DNA of 64,000 nt from CBDCBA01 sp965214125. GTDB lineage: Bacteria; Planctomycetota; Phycisphaerae; Tepidisphaerales; Tepidisphaeraceae. A program made the position numbers and the translations under genes. The stretch is from contig CBDCBA010000021.1 in assembly GCA_965214125.1 (NCBI GenBank), forward strand, positions 15,057-79,056. The letters are read 5' to 3'. Below the pieces are notes generated by a model, which searched no databases, was not told the origin of the DNA, and was given only the letters and a program-made list of their open reading frames with translations. Below, piece after piece: positions 34,111-45,365 of this stretch. Every line of letters starts with the position of its first letter. Position 1 is the stretch's first letter.

Positions 34111-35712
34111 ATGCCGCTGTTGTTCGAGATCTACGACCACGGTCGCCGCCTGACCGACTACAAGGTCCGCGGCGGCTTCGTCGTCGGACCCGAGAGCGTG
34201 CCGATGCCCGGCGCCGTCCGCTTCGAGGACGGCCTGCTGCGCGTCGACACCGGCAGCGACCCGAACGCCGGCGCGGGCCACACCGTTGACCCCGGCGACG
34301 AGCCCAACGCCTACAGCGGCCTGCCGGGCGCCGCCCTCGACGCGGTCGGCGTGTGCCTGCTCTGGGGCTGCGCCGCCGGCGAATACCTGCTCGAGACCAC
34401 GCGCCTGCCCCCGCGCGAGGCGCCCTACGTGCTCAACGTCGAGCTCGCCCGCCATCGCCTGATGAAGCTCCTGCACAAGCAGGAGGATTGGAACCTGTGG
34501 GACCTTCCCCCCGCCGGCCCCGCCGTCGCCAAGGCCAAGCAGGCGCAGGCGCTCTTCGCCGAGGCGCTGGGCCTCCTGCACGACCCCGCCGCCGCGGCGA
34601 CCAAGGCCGACGAGGCCTTGATCCTGGGCATCGAGGCCGGCGAGGAACTGGCCATCGTCCACGGCGACCTGCTGCTCGCCCGCCGCCGCCGCACCGGCAT
34701 GCCGCGCACGATGTTCGCCATCCGCGCCGACACGAGCGAGGGCGCCCCGCGCAACGCCGCCTACCGCGCGGCCATGATCCGCACGTTCGACTGCGTCAAC
34801 GTCCCCATGCCCTGGCGGCAGATGCAGCCCGACGAGGACGTCTTCTCCACGGGCGCCGTCGACTCGACCGTTGAGTTTCTCGCGCGCAACCGCGTGCCGA
34901 TGATCGCCGGCCCGCTCCTGGACTTGTCCGAGGGCCAGGTGCCCGAGTGGCTCTTCATCTACGAGCACGACTTCGAAACCCTGCGCGACCTCGCCTTCGA
35001 GTACGTCAAGAGTGTCGTCACCCGCTACCGCCGCGTTATCAAGCTGTGGAACGTTACCGCCGGACTGCACGCCAGCGGGAGCTTTGGGCTGACGTTTGAG
35101 CAGATGGTCGAGCTGACGCGCCTGCTCGTGGCGCAGGTCAAGGCCGTCCTGCCGGCGGCCAAGACGCTCGTGAGCGTCCGCCAGCCCTACGGCGAGTACC
35201 TCTCACTCCCCGGCGCCGGCGAGCCGGGCGCCAGCACCGCCGTCCCGCCGATGCTCTACGCGGAGATGGTCAGCCAAAGCGGTGTGCAGGTCGACGGCTT
35301 CGGCGTGGAGATCGTCACCGGCGTGCCCAAGCGCGGCCGGTACTGTCGTGACCTCTTTCAAATCAGCGCGATGCTCGACCGCTTCGCCACGCTGAACAAG
35401 CCCCTGTTCGTCACGGCCATCGCCTGCCCGGACGGCGAGAACATCGGCGGGCCACAAGGCGATCCCGGCGAGGCCGGACGCTGGCGCAGGCCGTGGTCGC
35501 GGGATCAGCAGGCGCTGTGGCTGCGCGAGGTGACGAAGCTGGCGCTCAGCAAGCCGTTCGTCGAGACCGTGAGCTGGGGCGAGCTCTCCGACGGCGAGCA
35601 GGGGATTGTTCCCGGCGGCGGACTCCTCGACGACCTGCTCAAGCCCAAGCCCGCCTACGACGCCTGGACCGATTTACGCAACCGCATCGGCCGCGCGAAG
35701 GCGACCGCCTGA
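34111..35712 (+). CDS. GH10 (xylanase)-like protein without canonical catalytic residues
   Basis: 533 residues from ATG 34111 with no signal peptide. The N-terminal about 200 residues are a domain of unknown function. The C-terminal 330 residues resemble the GH10 barrel (FDCVNVPMPWRQMQPDEDVF, YEHDFETLRDLAFEYVKSVVTRYR, VDGFGVEI). Where GH10 enzymes have W-D-V-V-N-E, this protein has LWNVTAGLH, and the nucleophile T-E-x-D region reads FVTAIACPDGEN. It is therefore probably not a standard xylanase; a binding or different hydrolytic role is possible. Confidence 0.75.
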   Translation: MPLLFEIYDHGRRLTDYKVRGGFVVGPESVPMPGAVRFEDGLLRVDTGSDPNAGAGHTVDPGDEPNAYSGLPGAALDAVGVCLLWGCAAGEYLLETTRLPPREAPYVLNVELARHRLMKLLHKQEDWNLWDLPPAGPAVAKAKQAQALFAEALGLLHDPAAAATKADEALILGIEAGEELAIVHGDLLLARRRRTGMPRTMFAIRADTSEGAPRNAAYRAAMIRTFDCVNVPMPWRQMQPDEDVFSTGAVDSTVEFLARNRVPMIAGPLLDLSEGQVPEWLFIYEHDFETLRDLAFEYVKSVVTRYRRVIKLWNVTAGLHASGSFGLTFEQMVELTRLLVAQVKAVLPAAKTLVSVRQPYGEYLSLPGAGEPGASTAVPPMLYAEMVSQSGVQVDGFGVEIVTGVPKRGRYCRDLFQISAMLDRFATLNKPLFVTAIACPDGENIGGPQGDPGEAGRWRRPWSRDQQALWLREVTKLALSKPFVETVSWGELSDGEQGIVPGGGLLDDLLKPKPAYDAWTDLRNRIGRAKATA

Positions 35713-35727
35713 CCCACGCGAACCGCG

Positions 35728-36135
35728 ATGCGCCGCCCGCCGCCCGATCCGAACGCCCCGCCCGCGCCCGACGCCTACCGCCGGCTGCCCGACCGGGGGC
35801 AGCGCCTCACGCTCGCGGCGATGATCGTGATCGCCAGCGTTGCAATCCTCGCGCAACTGTGGCGGCGTCCGGCGACCTTCGCCGATCCGCCGCCGGCCGT
35901 CGCGGCGCGGGCGGGCGAGGTGATGGACTCGATCGACCCGAACGGCGCGACGGCCGCTCAACTCGCCGAGCTCCCCGGCATCGGCCCCGCGAAGGCGGGC
36001 GACATCGTCGCCTATCGCGCATCTGTCGACGCGCCGGCGTTCGCGTCGCCGGGGGACCTTGCCCGCATCCGCGGCATCGGCCCGGTAACGGTCGAGAAGA
36101 CGGCGCCGTTCCTGCATTTCCCGCCTCGGCCGTGA
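35728..36135 (+). CDS. Helix-hairpin-helix (ComEA-like) membrane-anchored protein
   Basis: 135 residues: a proline-rich start, one membrane segment (LTLAAMIVIASVAILAQLW) and two helix-hairpin-helix motifs (LAELPGIGPAKAGDIVAYR and LARIRGIGPVTVEKTAPFL). These resemble the DNA-binding C terminus of ComEA, which binds incoming DNA outside the membrane. No other competence genes are nearby; the assignment rests on domain layout. It starts 15 bp after the GH10-like gene. Confidence 0.8.
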   Translation: MRRPPPDPNAPPAPDAYRRLPDRGQRLTLAAMIVIASVAILAQLWRRPATFADPPPAVAARAGEVMDSIDPNGATAAQLAELPGIGPAKAGDIVAYRASVDAPAFASPGDLARIRGIGPVTVEKTAPFLHFPPRP

Positions 36136-36177
36136 GAAAGTGCCAAGCGACGGGAGCCTCCTATAAAGTTCCCGCCC

Positions 36178-36726
36178 ATGCCGGACCCGTCGCCCAAGCC
36201 AAAGCACCGCTCCGAGAAGGCCCGCGCGCTCGCGCTCAAGCGGGCCGCCCAGGCCGAGCGCGGCGAGACGCCAAGCCAGGCAACGCCGGCCACGCCCGCC
36301 GCACCCACCACCGCGCCGCCTAAGAAGAAGAAGTCCAAGCGTAAGTCGCCGCGCGGCCTGGTCTGCTCCAAGTGCGGCAAGTTTCACGACGTCACCGACC
36401 GCCCGCCTGGCGATGCCTTCGATTGCTACTGCGGTCATGAACTCGTGGTACCCGAAGAGCGCGAGCGGCGGCGCAGCGGCAACACCGCCGCCGCGCGTGA
36501 GGCCGCCGAGCGGGCGAAGCGCGTGCGTTTGGCGGGCCTCGCCGGGTTCGCCGCATTCCTGATTGGCATGGGCCTGATCGCCGCCGGGGCGTACGTCGCG
36601 CTGGCTTTGGGCTCGACGTTCAACGCCGCCTGCGCCCTCGTCATCGGCCTGGGCTTCCTCACCGCCGCCGCCTTCGCCAACGCTGAGCGCCGCTCACTGC
36701 TGCGCGAGGACGACAACGACGCCTGA
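36178..36726 (+). CDS. Hypothetical zinc-ribbon membrane protein
   Basis: 182 residues. A lysine/alanine-rich N terminus (PPKKKKSKRKSPRG) precedes a small zinc-ribbon-like cluster (LVCSKCGKFH...FDCYCGHEL). A charged helix and two membrane spans follow (AGFAAFLIGMGLIAAGAYVALAL and NAACALVIGLGFLTAAAFA). No family recognised. Convergent with the sulfatase gene, 10 bp away. Confidence 0.65.
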   Translation: MPDPSPKPKHRSEKARALALKRAAQAERGETPSQATPATPAAPTTAPPKKKKSKRKSPRGLVCSKCGKFHDVTDRPPGDAFDCYCGHELVVPEERERRRSGNTAAAREAAERAKRVRLAGLAGFAAFLIGMGLIAAGAYVALALGSTFNAACALVIGLGFLTAAAFANAERRSLLREDDNDA

Positions 36727-36736
36727 GGTTCGCTCT

Positions 36737-38110
36737 CTACACCTTGCGCCCTTCCTCCAACTGCACGCGCGTCCAAAGGTTGAGCATCACGTCGCCCGTC
36801 CCCTCCATCCAGTGGAGCATGCGGCCGCGCAGGCGCGAGAGCTCGCCGGCGCTGGCGGCGTCGGTGGCGAGGTTCGTCAGCTCGCCGGGGTCGCGCTCGA
36901 GGTCGTAGAGCTCGTCCTCGGCGGTCAGGTTCCAGACGTACTTCCACCGCCGTTCGCTGACGACGCGCTGGTTGTACATGCCGAACTGGTTGCCGTCGTA
37001 GACGCTGTAGATGTCGTCGCGCGTGGCGTCCGAGCGAATCGACCGCCCGGCGTGATCGTCCGGAAGCTCCACGCCGGCCGCGTCGTAGAAGGTGGCGGCC
37101 AGGTCGATCGCGCCGCTGATCCACCGATCGTCCGTGTCGCCTTTGTCAAACACGCCGGGCCAGCGGGCGATCATCGGCACGCGCAGCACGTCGTCGTACA
37201 TCACAAAGTGCTTGTCGATCATGCCGTGCGCCCCGCACATGTCGCCGTGATCCGAGCTGTAGATTACGAGCGTGTTCTTCGCGATGCCGAGCTCGTCGAG
37301 CTTGGCGAGCACCTTGCCGATCGAGTCGTCGAGCAGGCTGATGTCGCCCAGGTAGCGCGAGACCGCCGGCTGCCACTCGGCCCAGGTGCGGCCCTCGAGC
37401 TTCCACGTCCGAAGCTGCTGCTGTTGCGCGTAGGGCTTGCCGTGCAGCGGGTCCGGAAAGCTCGGCCACGGCGCGATGTCGGCCGGCGGGTACATGCTCG
37501 CGTACGGCTCGGGCGGACGGTTGGGCAGGTGCGGCTCGCTCGGGTCCCACCGCAGGAAGAACGGCCGATCGCCCCCGGCCAAATCCGTCAGCATCTCGAC
37601 GGTTCGCTCGGCGAACCAGCCCAGGCGCGACTGCTCGGGCGTCGCGTGCTCGTCGACGCCGCCGAACCACTGGTGCTCGCCGATGTCGCTGGGAATCCCC
37701 TGCTCCTTGCGCCACTGGCCGTACTTCCACTCGGGCAGGTAGCGGTCGAACCCGTAGTCGGTCGGCTCGAGCGTCGGGTGGACGTGCCACTTGCCGAGGT
37801 AGCCCGTCGCGTAGCCGGCGGCCTGAAGATCCTTGGCAAACGTGCGGCTTTCGGGCGACAAGGCCTGGAAGCCGTTGCCGTCGTAGTTGCAGATCGTCCC
37901 GTGCTGGCAAGGCCACTTGCCGGTGAGCATGCTTGTGCGGGTGACGACACAAATTGGGGCCGTGCAGCAGGCGTGGGTGAAGCGGCGGCCCTGGCTCGCG
38001 AGCTTGTCGAGGTGCGGCGTCTTCAGCAACCCGTGGCCCGCGACGCCGAGGCAGTCGGCGCGGTGCTGGTCGCTGTGGATGAGCAGGATGTTCGGGCGAC
38101 CGCTTGGCAT
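36737..38110 (-). CDS. Sulfatase family protein with altered CxPxR motif
   Basis: 457 residues from ATG 38110. The N-terminal metal site is present (PNILLIHSDQHRADCLGV). The signature around the formylglycine cysteine is APICVVTRTSMLTGKWP, i.e. C-V-V-T-R instead of C-x-P/A-x-R. YLGKWHVHP and YSSDHGDMCGAHGM supply further active-site and metal residues. No signal peptide is apparent. Sulfatases remove sulfate esters from glycans or other organics and are numerous in planctomycetes. The changed proline may affect maturation of the cysteine. Confidence 0.88.
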   Translation of the reverse strand: MPSGRPNILLIHSDQHRADCLGVAGHGLLKTPHLDKLASQGRRFTHACCTAPICVVTRTSMLTGKWPCQHGTICNYDGNGFQALSPESRTFAKDLQAAGYATGYLGKWHVHPTLEPTDYGFDRYLPEWKYGQWRKEQGIPSDIGEHQWFGGVDEHATPEQSRLGWFAERTVEMLTDLAGGDRPFFLRWDPSEPHLPNRPPEPYASMYPPADIAPWPSFPDPLHGKPYAQQQQLRTWKLEGRTWAEWQPAVSRYLGDISLLDDSIGKVLAKLDELGIAKNTLVIYSSDHGDMCGAHGMIDKHFVMYDDVLRVPMIARWPGVFDKGDTDDRWISGAIDLAATFYDAAGVELPDDHAGRSIRSDATRDDIYSVYDGNQFGMYNQRVVSERRWKYVWNLTAEDELYDLERDPGELTNLATDAASAGELSRLRGRMLHWMEGTGDVMLNLWTRVQLEEGRKV

Positions 38111-38156
38111 ACGGCGAGTGTTGCGTTGCGAGGCGTTGCGTGCAACGGTGCACGCC

Positions 38157-38967
38157 ATGAACGAGCAACCCATCGGCAGCGGCGCGTACCCGTGGATGAC
38201 CTACGCCAAGCGCGACGGCCGCGAGTGGTCGCCAAGCGAGCGCGACGCCGCCGTCCGCAGCGTCGCCGACGCCGGCCTCACGATGTGGGAGGACTTTGCC
38301 CACACGCCCGACGACGTGACGTTCGCCCACGCCGCGGCGGAGGCCGCGGGCCTCGAAACCCCCAGCTTCTACGCAAATGTCCGCCTTCACGAAGAGAATT
38401 GGCGCGACGTCGTCGCGACCTTCGCCGACGTCGCCAAGGCCGTCGCCGACGTCGGCGGGCGGTTCTTCAACGTGAACGCCGAGCCAATCGAGTGGGGCGA
38501 GCCGCTCGACAAGGATGATGCGCAGCTCGCCCGCCAGACCGACGCCTTCGCCGCCTTGAACGATGCCTGCAACAACGTGGGCGTGCGCCTCGTCTACCAC
38601 ACGCACGACGCCGAGATGCGCCGCGCCGCCCGCGAGGTCCACCGGATGCTGCTCGGCGTGCCGGGGATGGGCTTTTGCTTCGACCCCGACTGGTTCTACA
38701 GCGGCGCCGGCGAGAGCAACCTGGCCATGCTCGACTGGGCCCGCCTGTACGGCGACCGGGTCGAGCTGCTCCACCTGCGCGACCGCCGTGCCGGTGGCGA
38801 GTGGCCGCAAGTACTGGGCGAGGGCGCCATTGACTACGCTGCGTTGCTGAAGCTGCTGAAGTACGACGGCCCGCTGTTGCTCGAACAAGCCGTCTCGCCG
38901 TCGACAGCGTTGACGCTCTCCGCCGTCGACGCCCACCGCCAAAGCGCCGCGAACCTGCGGGCGATGC

Positions 38968-38975
<8 letters not shown>
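38157..38975 (+). CDS. Sugar phosphate isomerase/epimerase-like TIM barrel
   Basis: 272 residues from ATG 38157, divergent from the sulfatase with 46 bp between starts. It has the xylose-isomerase-like TIM-barrel (AP endonuclease 2 superfamily) pattern: FFNVNAEPIEWG, VRLVYHTHDAEM, MGFCFDPDWFYSGAG, VELLHLRDRR and the final DGPLLLEQAVS. The E/H/D/H/E metal ligands fit this fold. Substrate unknown; pairing with a sulfatase suggests breakdown of a carbohydrate. Its end overlaps the convergent symporter gene by 8 bp. Confidence 0.85.
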
Positions 38976-40854
<1,879 letters not shown>

Positions 40855-40967
40855 AAGGCCTCCTCGCCGCAGGAGCGGCCAGGGGAGACTACCGCAGATG
40901 CCAGCGTCCCCAAAGCAAGCCGCGCGACCCGATCCTTTGGATCACGACTAGCATTCTGCCTTTTCCA

Positions 40968-41822
40968 ATGAGCAGCCCAAGAACACTCGACTATGCCCGC
41001 ACCCGGCGCCGGTGGTTCACCCCGTCGCGGCTAGCGGGACTTGCTGCGGTGCTGCTGGTCCTCGCCGGTGCTCTGGTGACTGCGTTGTGGGCGGGGCCTT
41101 GGGTTGAGTCGAGGTTGACGCTCCTGCGGGCGCAACAGGTGATTCGTCAGCCACGGCTTGATGGCATTTCTGGTCACCCGATGCTCGTGATGCAGGTACG
41201 CGCCGATTCCAAGCACCGATTTGAAGGGGGAAGTTCGATTAACCTGGGTCCGGATGCCGGTCTTGATCATGCGTTAGATAGCTGGCCCGCTGAAGACATC
41301 ATGCGGTATCGCGCGACTCCGCCGGACTCGTTCGGCGAGTCCGCCGAGGTGATCGTGCAGGCTGCACCGGGCGTTCGTGTGCAACCCGACGCAGACGGAA
41401 AACGGTCCGTGACGTTCGATCTGAACATCCGCCTGGTGCGGCCAGGATCGTTCTGGACGGATCCGCAGATCGTCGGTCACGCGAGCATTCCCACGCTCAC
41501 CGTTGCTTTGCCGTTGGACGAGGCATTCAGGCTACACGTCTGGCCGCTGCGACTGGACCCGAACGATCCGACTCGGTTTTGGACCGATTTCTACGCAATT
41601 CCGCCGGACAGCGCCGACGAGATCATTGACGCAAACAGCTCGATCGAAGCCCTGCGCCTGCAAGTTCACGGGCGGATTCTAAACGAGTCGACGGTCGAGC
41701 TAACGCCGGGGCCATTGGAGCGTGTGCGAATCACCTGGCCGTCGCTGAAGAAACGACTCATGCAATTTCCGCCGCCAGAGCGGGCTCAAGTGCTTGGCGA
41801 AGTTGCTCCGGCACACCGGTAA
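40968..41822 (+). CDS. Hypothetical membrane-anchored protein
   Basis: 284 residues. One N-terminal membrane span (LAGLAAVLLVLAGALVTALWAG) is followed by a soluble, beta-rich domain (VRVQPDADGKRSVTFDLNIRL, ASIPTLTVALPLDEAFRLHVWPL). No recognised motif. Third-position GC seems lower than in its neighbours (for example cgattccaagcaccgatttgaa), so it may be less conserved or acquired. Divergent from the symporter gene and convergent with the DUF4058 gene, 2 bp away. Confidence 0.65.
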   Translation: MSSPRTLDYARTRRRWFTPSRLAGLAAVLLVLAGALVTALWAGPWVESRLTLLRAQQVIRQPRLDGISGHPMLVMQVRADSKHRFEGGSSINLGPDAGLDHALDSWPAEDIMRYRATPPDSFGESAEVIVQAAPGVRVQPDADGKRSVTFDLNIRLVRPGSFWTDPQIVGHASIPTLTVALPLDEAFRLHVWPLRLDPNDPTRFWTDFYAIPPDSADEIIDANSSIEALRLQVHGRILNESTVELTPGPLERVRITWPSLKKRLMQFPPPERAQVLGEVAPAHR

Positions 41823-41824
41823 GC

Positions 41825-42613
41825 TCAACCTGACTCGTCGCCGGCGATCACCTTCCGCCAGCGCTTGGGCGTGGCCTCCCAGGCGGCGGCGTAGGTGGAG
41901 GCCAGCGGCACGGGCACCCAGCGGCCGGGTGTGAGGAAGATCGGCAGGTCCGGCAAGGCGTCGCCGACGGCGAGGGGTTCGGCGTAGAGGCGGCGCGGGT
42001 CGGCAGCAACGATAGAGGCAACGCATAGCGGCTTCTCGCTCGGCGGGTCGTAATCCTCGAAGCCACACGCTTCGGATGCAGCTCCAATTAAGCCGCCGGG
42101 TCCGTCTGCTCGGCGCGGTGGGAACAGGTCGATCAAAGCGACGTGAACCCCTGACACGATTGCATCTTCGACCTTCCCAACGAACTTCTGAACGCTTGAC
42201 GGTCGGTCTTTGTTACTCGGGCTGGTGAGTTCGAGAAGCGCAACCAGCCGATCACCCGACTCGCTGCGGATGCCGAGCGGGCGACGGCGACCGGCGAACC
42301 AGTCGGCCGCGGCTGCGGTGAGCCGCAGCCGCGATTGCGGTTCGGCCAACGTCGCCGTACCGCCTGCTGCTCCACCCAAATTCGCGTCATCCGCTGGATC
42401 GGCCTCTAACTCGCCCGCATTGGGCCCCGCTTCGAATGTGAGCACGTCCGGCGTGTAGCCCCCGTCGGGCTTCTCGACCTGCGCGTAGTAGCCATCGGGC
42501 AGCACGCGGTGATTGAGGACGCGCTTGAACTCAGCGATCCAGCTGAGATGAAAGTTGTGCCAATCGCCGGCACTGACCCGCGTCCAGTCGTGAATGTGCA
42601 CGTCGTCGGCCAT
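41825..42613 (-). CDS. DUF4058 family protein
   Basis: 262 residues. The opening DDVHIHDWTRVSAGDWHNFHLSWI and the core RLVALLELTSPSNKDRPSSVQKFVGKVEDAIVSGVHVALIDLFPP match DUF4058, a family common in planctomycetes and cyanobacteria and of unknown function. The E-x-x-S-P-x-N-K core with a following lysine resembles a PD-(D/E)xK nuclease-like site, but that is inference. It follows the GH9 gene on the same strand by 9 bp. Confidence 0.82.
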   Translation of the reverse strand: MADDVHIHDWTRVSAGDWHNFHLSWIAEFKRVLNHRVLPDGYYAQVEKPDGGYTPDVLTFEAGPNAGELEADPADDANLGGAAGGTATLAEPQSRLRLTAAAADWFAGRRRPLGIRSESGDRLVALLELTSPSNKDRPSSVQKFVGKVEDAIVSGVHVALIDLFPPRRADGPGGLIGAASEACGFEDYDPPSEKPLCVASIVAADPRRLYAEPLAVGDALPDLPIFLTPGRWVPVPLASTYAAAWEATPKRWRKVIAGDESG

Positions 42614-42622
42614 ACTGCCAGT

Positions 42623-45007
42623 CTACTGCAACACCCCGTGCAGGTACGCGTACAGCGCCGTCTTGCCCGCCATCGTCTGCTGGGGGGTGAACTCGTTGTT
42701 GCTGAAGTTGTACCAGTGGTTCCACATCGCCTCGCCCTGGGGCCAGTTGCCTTCCCAGTCCGGGTAGCCCTTGCTGCTCATCCAGCCGGGGTCGGACATG
42801 AAGTTGTTGCCCCACTCGGCCTCGTTCATGTAGGGCGTCTGGCCGGGATGGGCGCCGGGGAAGCCGTCGTTGCGGCCGCTCGTGTAGGCCTCGGCGATGT
42901 GGCGGTCGCTGAAGAAGGGGTCGCCGGTCATCAGCACGCGGTTCAGCGGGTTGCGGCCAAGGGAGTAGTCGCTTTCGAGTAGCAAGGCGTCGAGGTACGT
43001 TTGCTCGCCCGTCTCGTGGTGGGCCAGCATCAGCGGGCCGACCTCGATCACCGTTTGGAACCAGCCGTATTCGGTGTCGGCGCTGCGGCGGCTGGGGAAG
43101 CGCTCCGACTGCGCCAGGTGCTTGCGATCGGCGTTGGAGACGACGTCCGCCCGCATCTTGCTCAGCAGCTCCTTGTGGCGGATCTCCCGCTCGCCCTCGG
43201 CTGCGGCCGACAGGTAGCCGGCGTAGGCGAAGAGCTGGTTCGAGCGGTCTGAGGTGTTCGTGCCGTCGGGTTGGTCCGGCTCTCCCTTGCGGATGATGTC
43301 GCCGCCGGCGCGGACGAGCTCGGCGAAGTCGTCCTCGTACTTCTGCTCGCCCGTGACCTTGTAGAGATAGACGGCGGCAATGGCCTTCAGGTCGGCGCCG
43401 GTGGCGGCGGTGTTGCCGATGTCGTGCGTCTTGTCGAGGTCGCCGTCGCCGCCGATGGCGTAGGCCTCCTTGGCGGTGGCGAGATAGTCGTTCATGCGAT
43501 CGCTGTCGCCGGCGATGCGGTAGCAGTCGGCGAGCATCGCGTTCATCGCGGCGTTCGCGTGGGCCATCCACGGGGCGGTGTCGGCCTGGTAGGCCACGTT
43601 CTCCTCGGGCGTCGGGTTGTTGATGCCGTAGCTGAAGCCACCGTCGGGCCCGCGCAGGCGGCGGAAGTAGTCGACGGCGTAGGCGGCCGAGTCGAGCAGG
43701 TCGGGGCTGCCGTTGCCGCTCTCGCGGATGTCCAGGTCGTCAGCGTTCAGCTTGTCGCCGAGCAGGACGTACGGCAGCATCAGGTCGAGCGGGATGTTGA
43801 GCGACGGCGTGCGGCGGTCCCAGTCGGCGGCGTCGGCGTACCCGCCGTAGGCGTTCGGGTTGGTCGGCTCGCCGTCGAGCTTCCACTGTGACCAGTCCTT
43901 GTTGTCCCACGGGTCGCCGCCGAGGGTCTTCCAGTCCTTGTGATCGGGACCCATCGTGGTGAGGTAGACCTTGAACCCCTCCGGGTCGGCCGGCTCGCCG
44001 GCGTCGTTGCCTCGGGGCAGGTACCTTGGCTGGCGCGGCGGAGGCATCTGGTCGTTGAACATCGCCGTGCCGTCGGCCATCGGCTCGCCGACACGCATGT
44101 AGTAGAAGCCGATCAGGCTTTGCCGCAGCGGTTCGCGGGCGGCGTTCTCCTTGATCTCGAAGGGCCGGCTGAAGCCGACGCCCTCGATGAAGAGCTGGAA
44201 CGTCCCGGTGCCGGCGCCCGCGATGTCGCCGAGATCGCACGTCCACACGTCGCTGCCCGTCAGGTCCCACCCGCCGAACTCCTTCTGGCGCGGCTGCCCC
44301 TTCTTGACGGTCGTGTTGAGGTTCAGCCTGTCTTGCGTCTCCGGCTCGTACAGCCAGACCGCGTTGCCCTCGACGTCCGAATAGTCGCGCCCGCCACCAT
44401 CGCCCCGCCAGAGGTAGAGGTCGGCCGACTTCGTCGTCGCGGCGACGTCATAGCCGACGAGGTTGACGTGGATCGCTTCGGTCGGCGTATCGGGATGCAT
44501 GCGCACGTCGACCGACTCCGCGTCGATGCTCAGGGCGGGGTCGAGTTCGACGGTGTAGGTCACGTCGCCGCCCTTGATTGCCTCGGGCAGCGTGAGGAAC
44601 AACTCGTGCTCCATCGTCGGCACGCCCTCGGGCCAACCCCAGGCCACGCCGTTGACCTTGCTCTTGCGGTGGACGGCCGTCGGCGTCATCTCCGCGCCGT
44701 CGGGTCCGCGCACGGTGAATCGCTCCGGGGCAACCGCGTCGACGTTCAGCGGCGGCGTGTGGCGCGTGATCTTGTCCTGCCCCTTGCTCTCGTGGCCGCT
44801 GTAGGGGTGCTCGCCGGTCTTGCCGTCGTCGATGCGCTCGACCTTGCCGTCGAGGATGTGCAGGACGATCGTGTGCTCGTCGGCGATATAAGCGCGTGCG
44901 AGTTTCGCGCCGTCGGTCGTCTCCTCGACGATCGGGTCCGGGATGGCCCCCTGCACCGCGGTGGCAAGCGAGAGGAGGCCGAGCAACACGAGGGTTGGGT
45001 ACATCAT
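42623..45007 (-). CDS. Glycoside hydrolase family 9 (endoglucanase-like)
   Basis: 794 residues from ATG 45007, with a signal peptide (PTLVLLGLLSLATAVQG). The N-terminal half has a CelD-type Ig-like domain (IHVNLVGYDVAATTKSADLYLW, GTFQLFIEGVGFSRPFEI). The (alpha/alpha)6 barrel begins near LRQSLIGFYYMR and contains GGYADAADWDRRTPSLNIPLD, which supplies the catalytic aspartates, and DLLDSAAYAVDYF. The C-terminal GRNPLNRVLMTG, HPGQTPYMNEAEWGNNF region holds the likely acid glutamate. Secreted enzymes of this family cleave beta-1,4-glucans. Its start overlaps the DUF4212 gene by four bases. Confidence 0.9.
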   Translation of the reverse strand: MMYPTLVLLGLLSLATAVQGAIPDPIVEETTDGAKLARAYIADEHTIVLHILDGKVERIDDGKTGEHPYSGHESKGQDKITRHTPPLNVDAVAPERFTVRGPDGAEMTPTAVHRKSKVNGVAWGWPEGVPTMEHELFLTLPEAIKGGDVTYTVELDPALSIDAESVDVRMHPDTPTEAIHVNLVGYDVAATTKSADLYLWRGDGGGRDYSDVEGNAVWLYEPETQDRLNLNTTVKKGQPRQKEFGGWDLTGSDVWTCDLGDIAGAGTGTFQLFIEGVGFSRPFEIKENAAREPLRQSLIGFYYMRVGEPMADGTAMFNDQMPPPRQPRYLPRGNDAGEPADPEGFKVYLTTMGPDHKDWKTLGGDPWDNKDWSQWKLDGEPTNPNAYGGYADAADWDRRTPSLNIPLDLMLPYVLLGDKLNADDLDIRESGNGSPDLLDSAAYAVDYFRRLRGPDGGFSYGINNPTPEENVAYQADTAPWMAHANAAMNAMLADCYRIAGDSDRMNDYLATAKEAYAIGGDGDLDKTHDIGNTAATGADLKAIAAVYLYKVTGEQKYEDDFAELVRAGGDIIRKGEPDQPDGTNTSDRSNQLFAYAGYLSAAAEGEREIRHKELLSKMRADVVSNADRKHLAQSERFPSRRSADTEYGWFQTVIEVGPLMLAHHETGEQTYLDALLLESDYSLGRNPLNRVLMTGDPFFSDRHIAEAYTSGRNDGFPGAHPGQTPYMNEAEWGNNFMSDPGWMSSKGYPDWEGNWPQGEAMWNHWYNFSNNEFTPQQTMAGKTALYAYLHGVLQ

Positions 45008-45303
45008 GGCGTGTGCGGGTGAGAGCGGGCGCGGCGGTAGCGGCGGTCGAGGGCGCCCATGGCTAGGGCGTAGGTCAGGATCAGCAGGACGAAGATGATG
45101 ATGCTCCCCTGCTGGGCCATCCAGAACCCGAGCGGGAAGCCGCCGAGCGTGATTGCATTGAGCGGGCCGGCGAAGAGAATCCCCCCGCCGACGCCGGCCA
45201 GCAGCCAGATGCCCAGCAGCACACCCGTCAAGATGCGCGTGGCCCGCCAATCTTGGCGTTTGGCCTTTGTTTCAGCGGGAACGCCGTGTAAATCGACATC
45301 CAT
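45004..45303 (-). CDS. DUF4212 symporter small subunit
   Basis: 99 residues from ATG 45303. Two membrane spans carry the DUF4212 pattern (ILTGVLLGIWLLAGVGGGILFAGPLNAITLGGFPLGFWMAQQGSI, then LLILTYALAMGALDRRYRR). In many bacteria this gene sits directly before the large symporter subunit; here the likely partner (38968-40854) is 4.1 kb away on the same strand. It overlaps the GH9 start by four bases, so the two are co-translated. Confidence 0.85.
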   Translation of the reverse strand: MDVDLHGVPAETKAKRQDWRATRILTGVLLGIWLLAGVGGGILFAGPLNAITLGGFPLGFWMAQQGSIIIFVLLILTYALAMGALDRRYRRARSHPHTP

Positions 45304-45365
45304 AGCGAGACCTCCTCGACAGTTGACGGTAGCAGTTGGCGGCCGTTTCGCAAGCCTTTGCGCGT

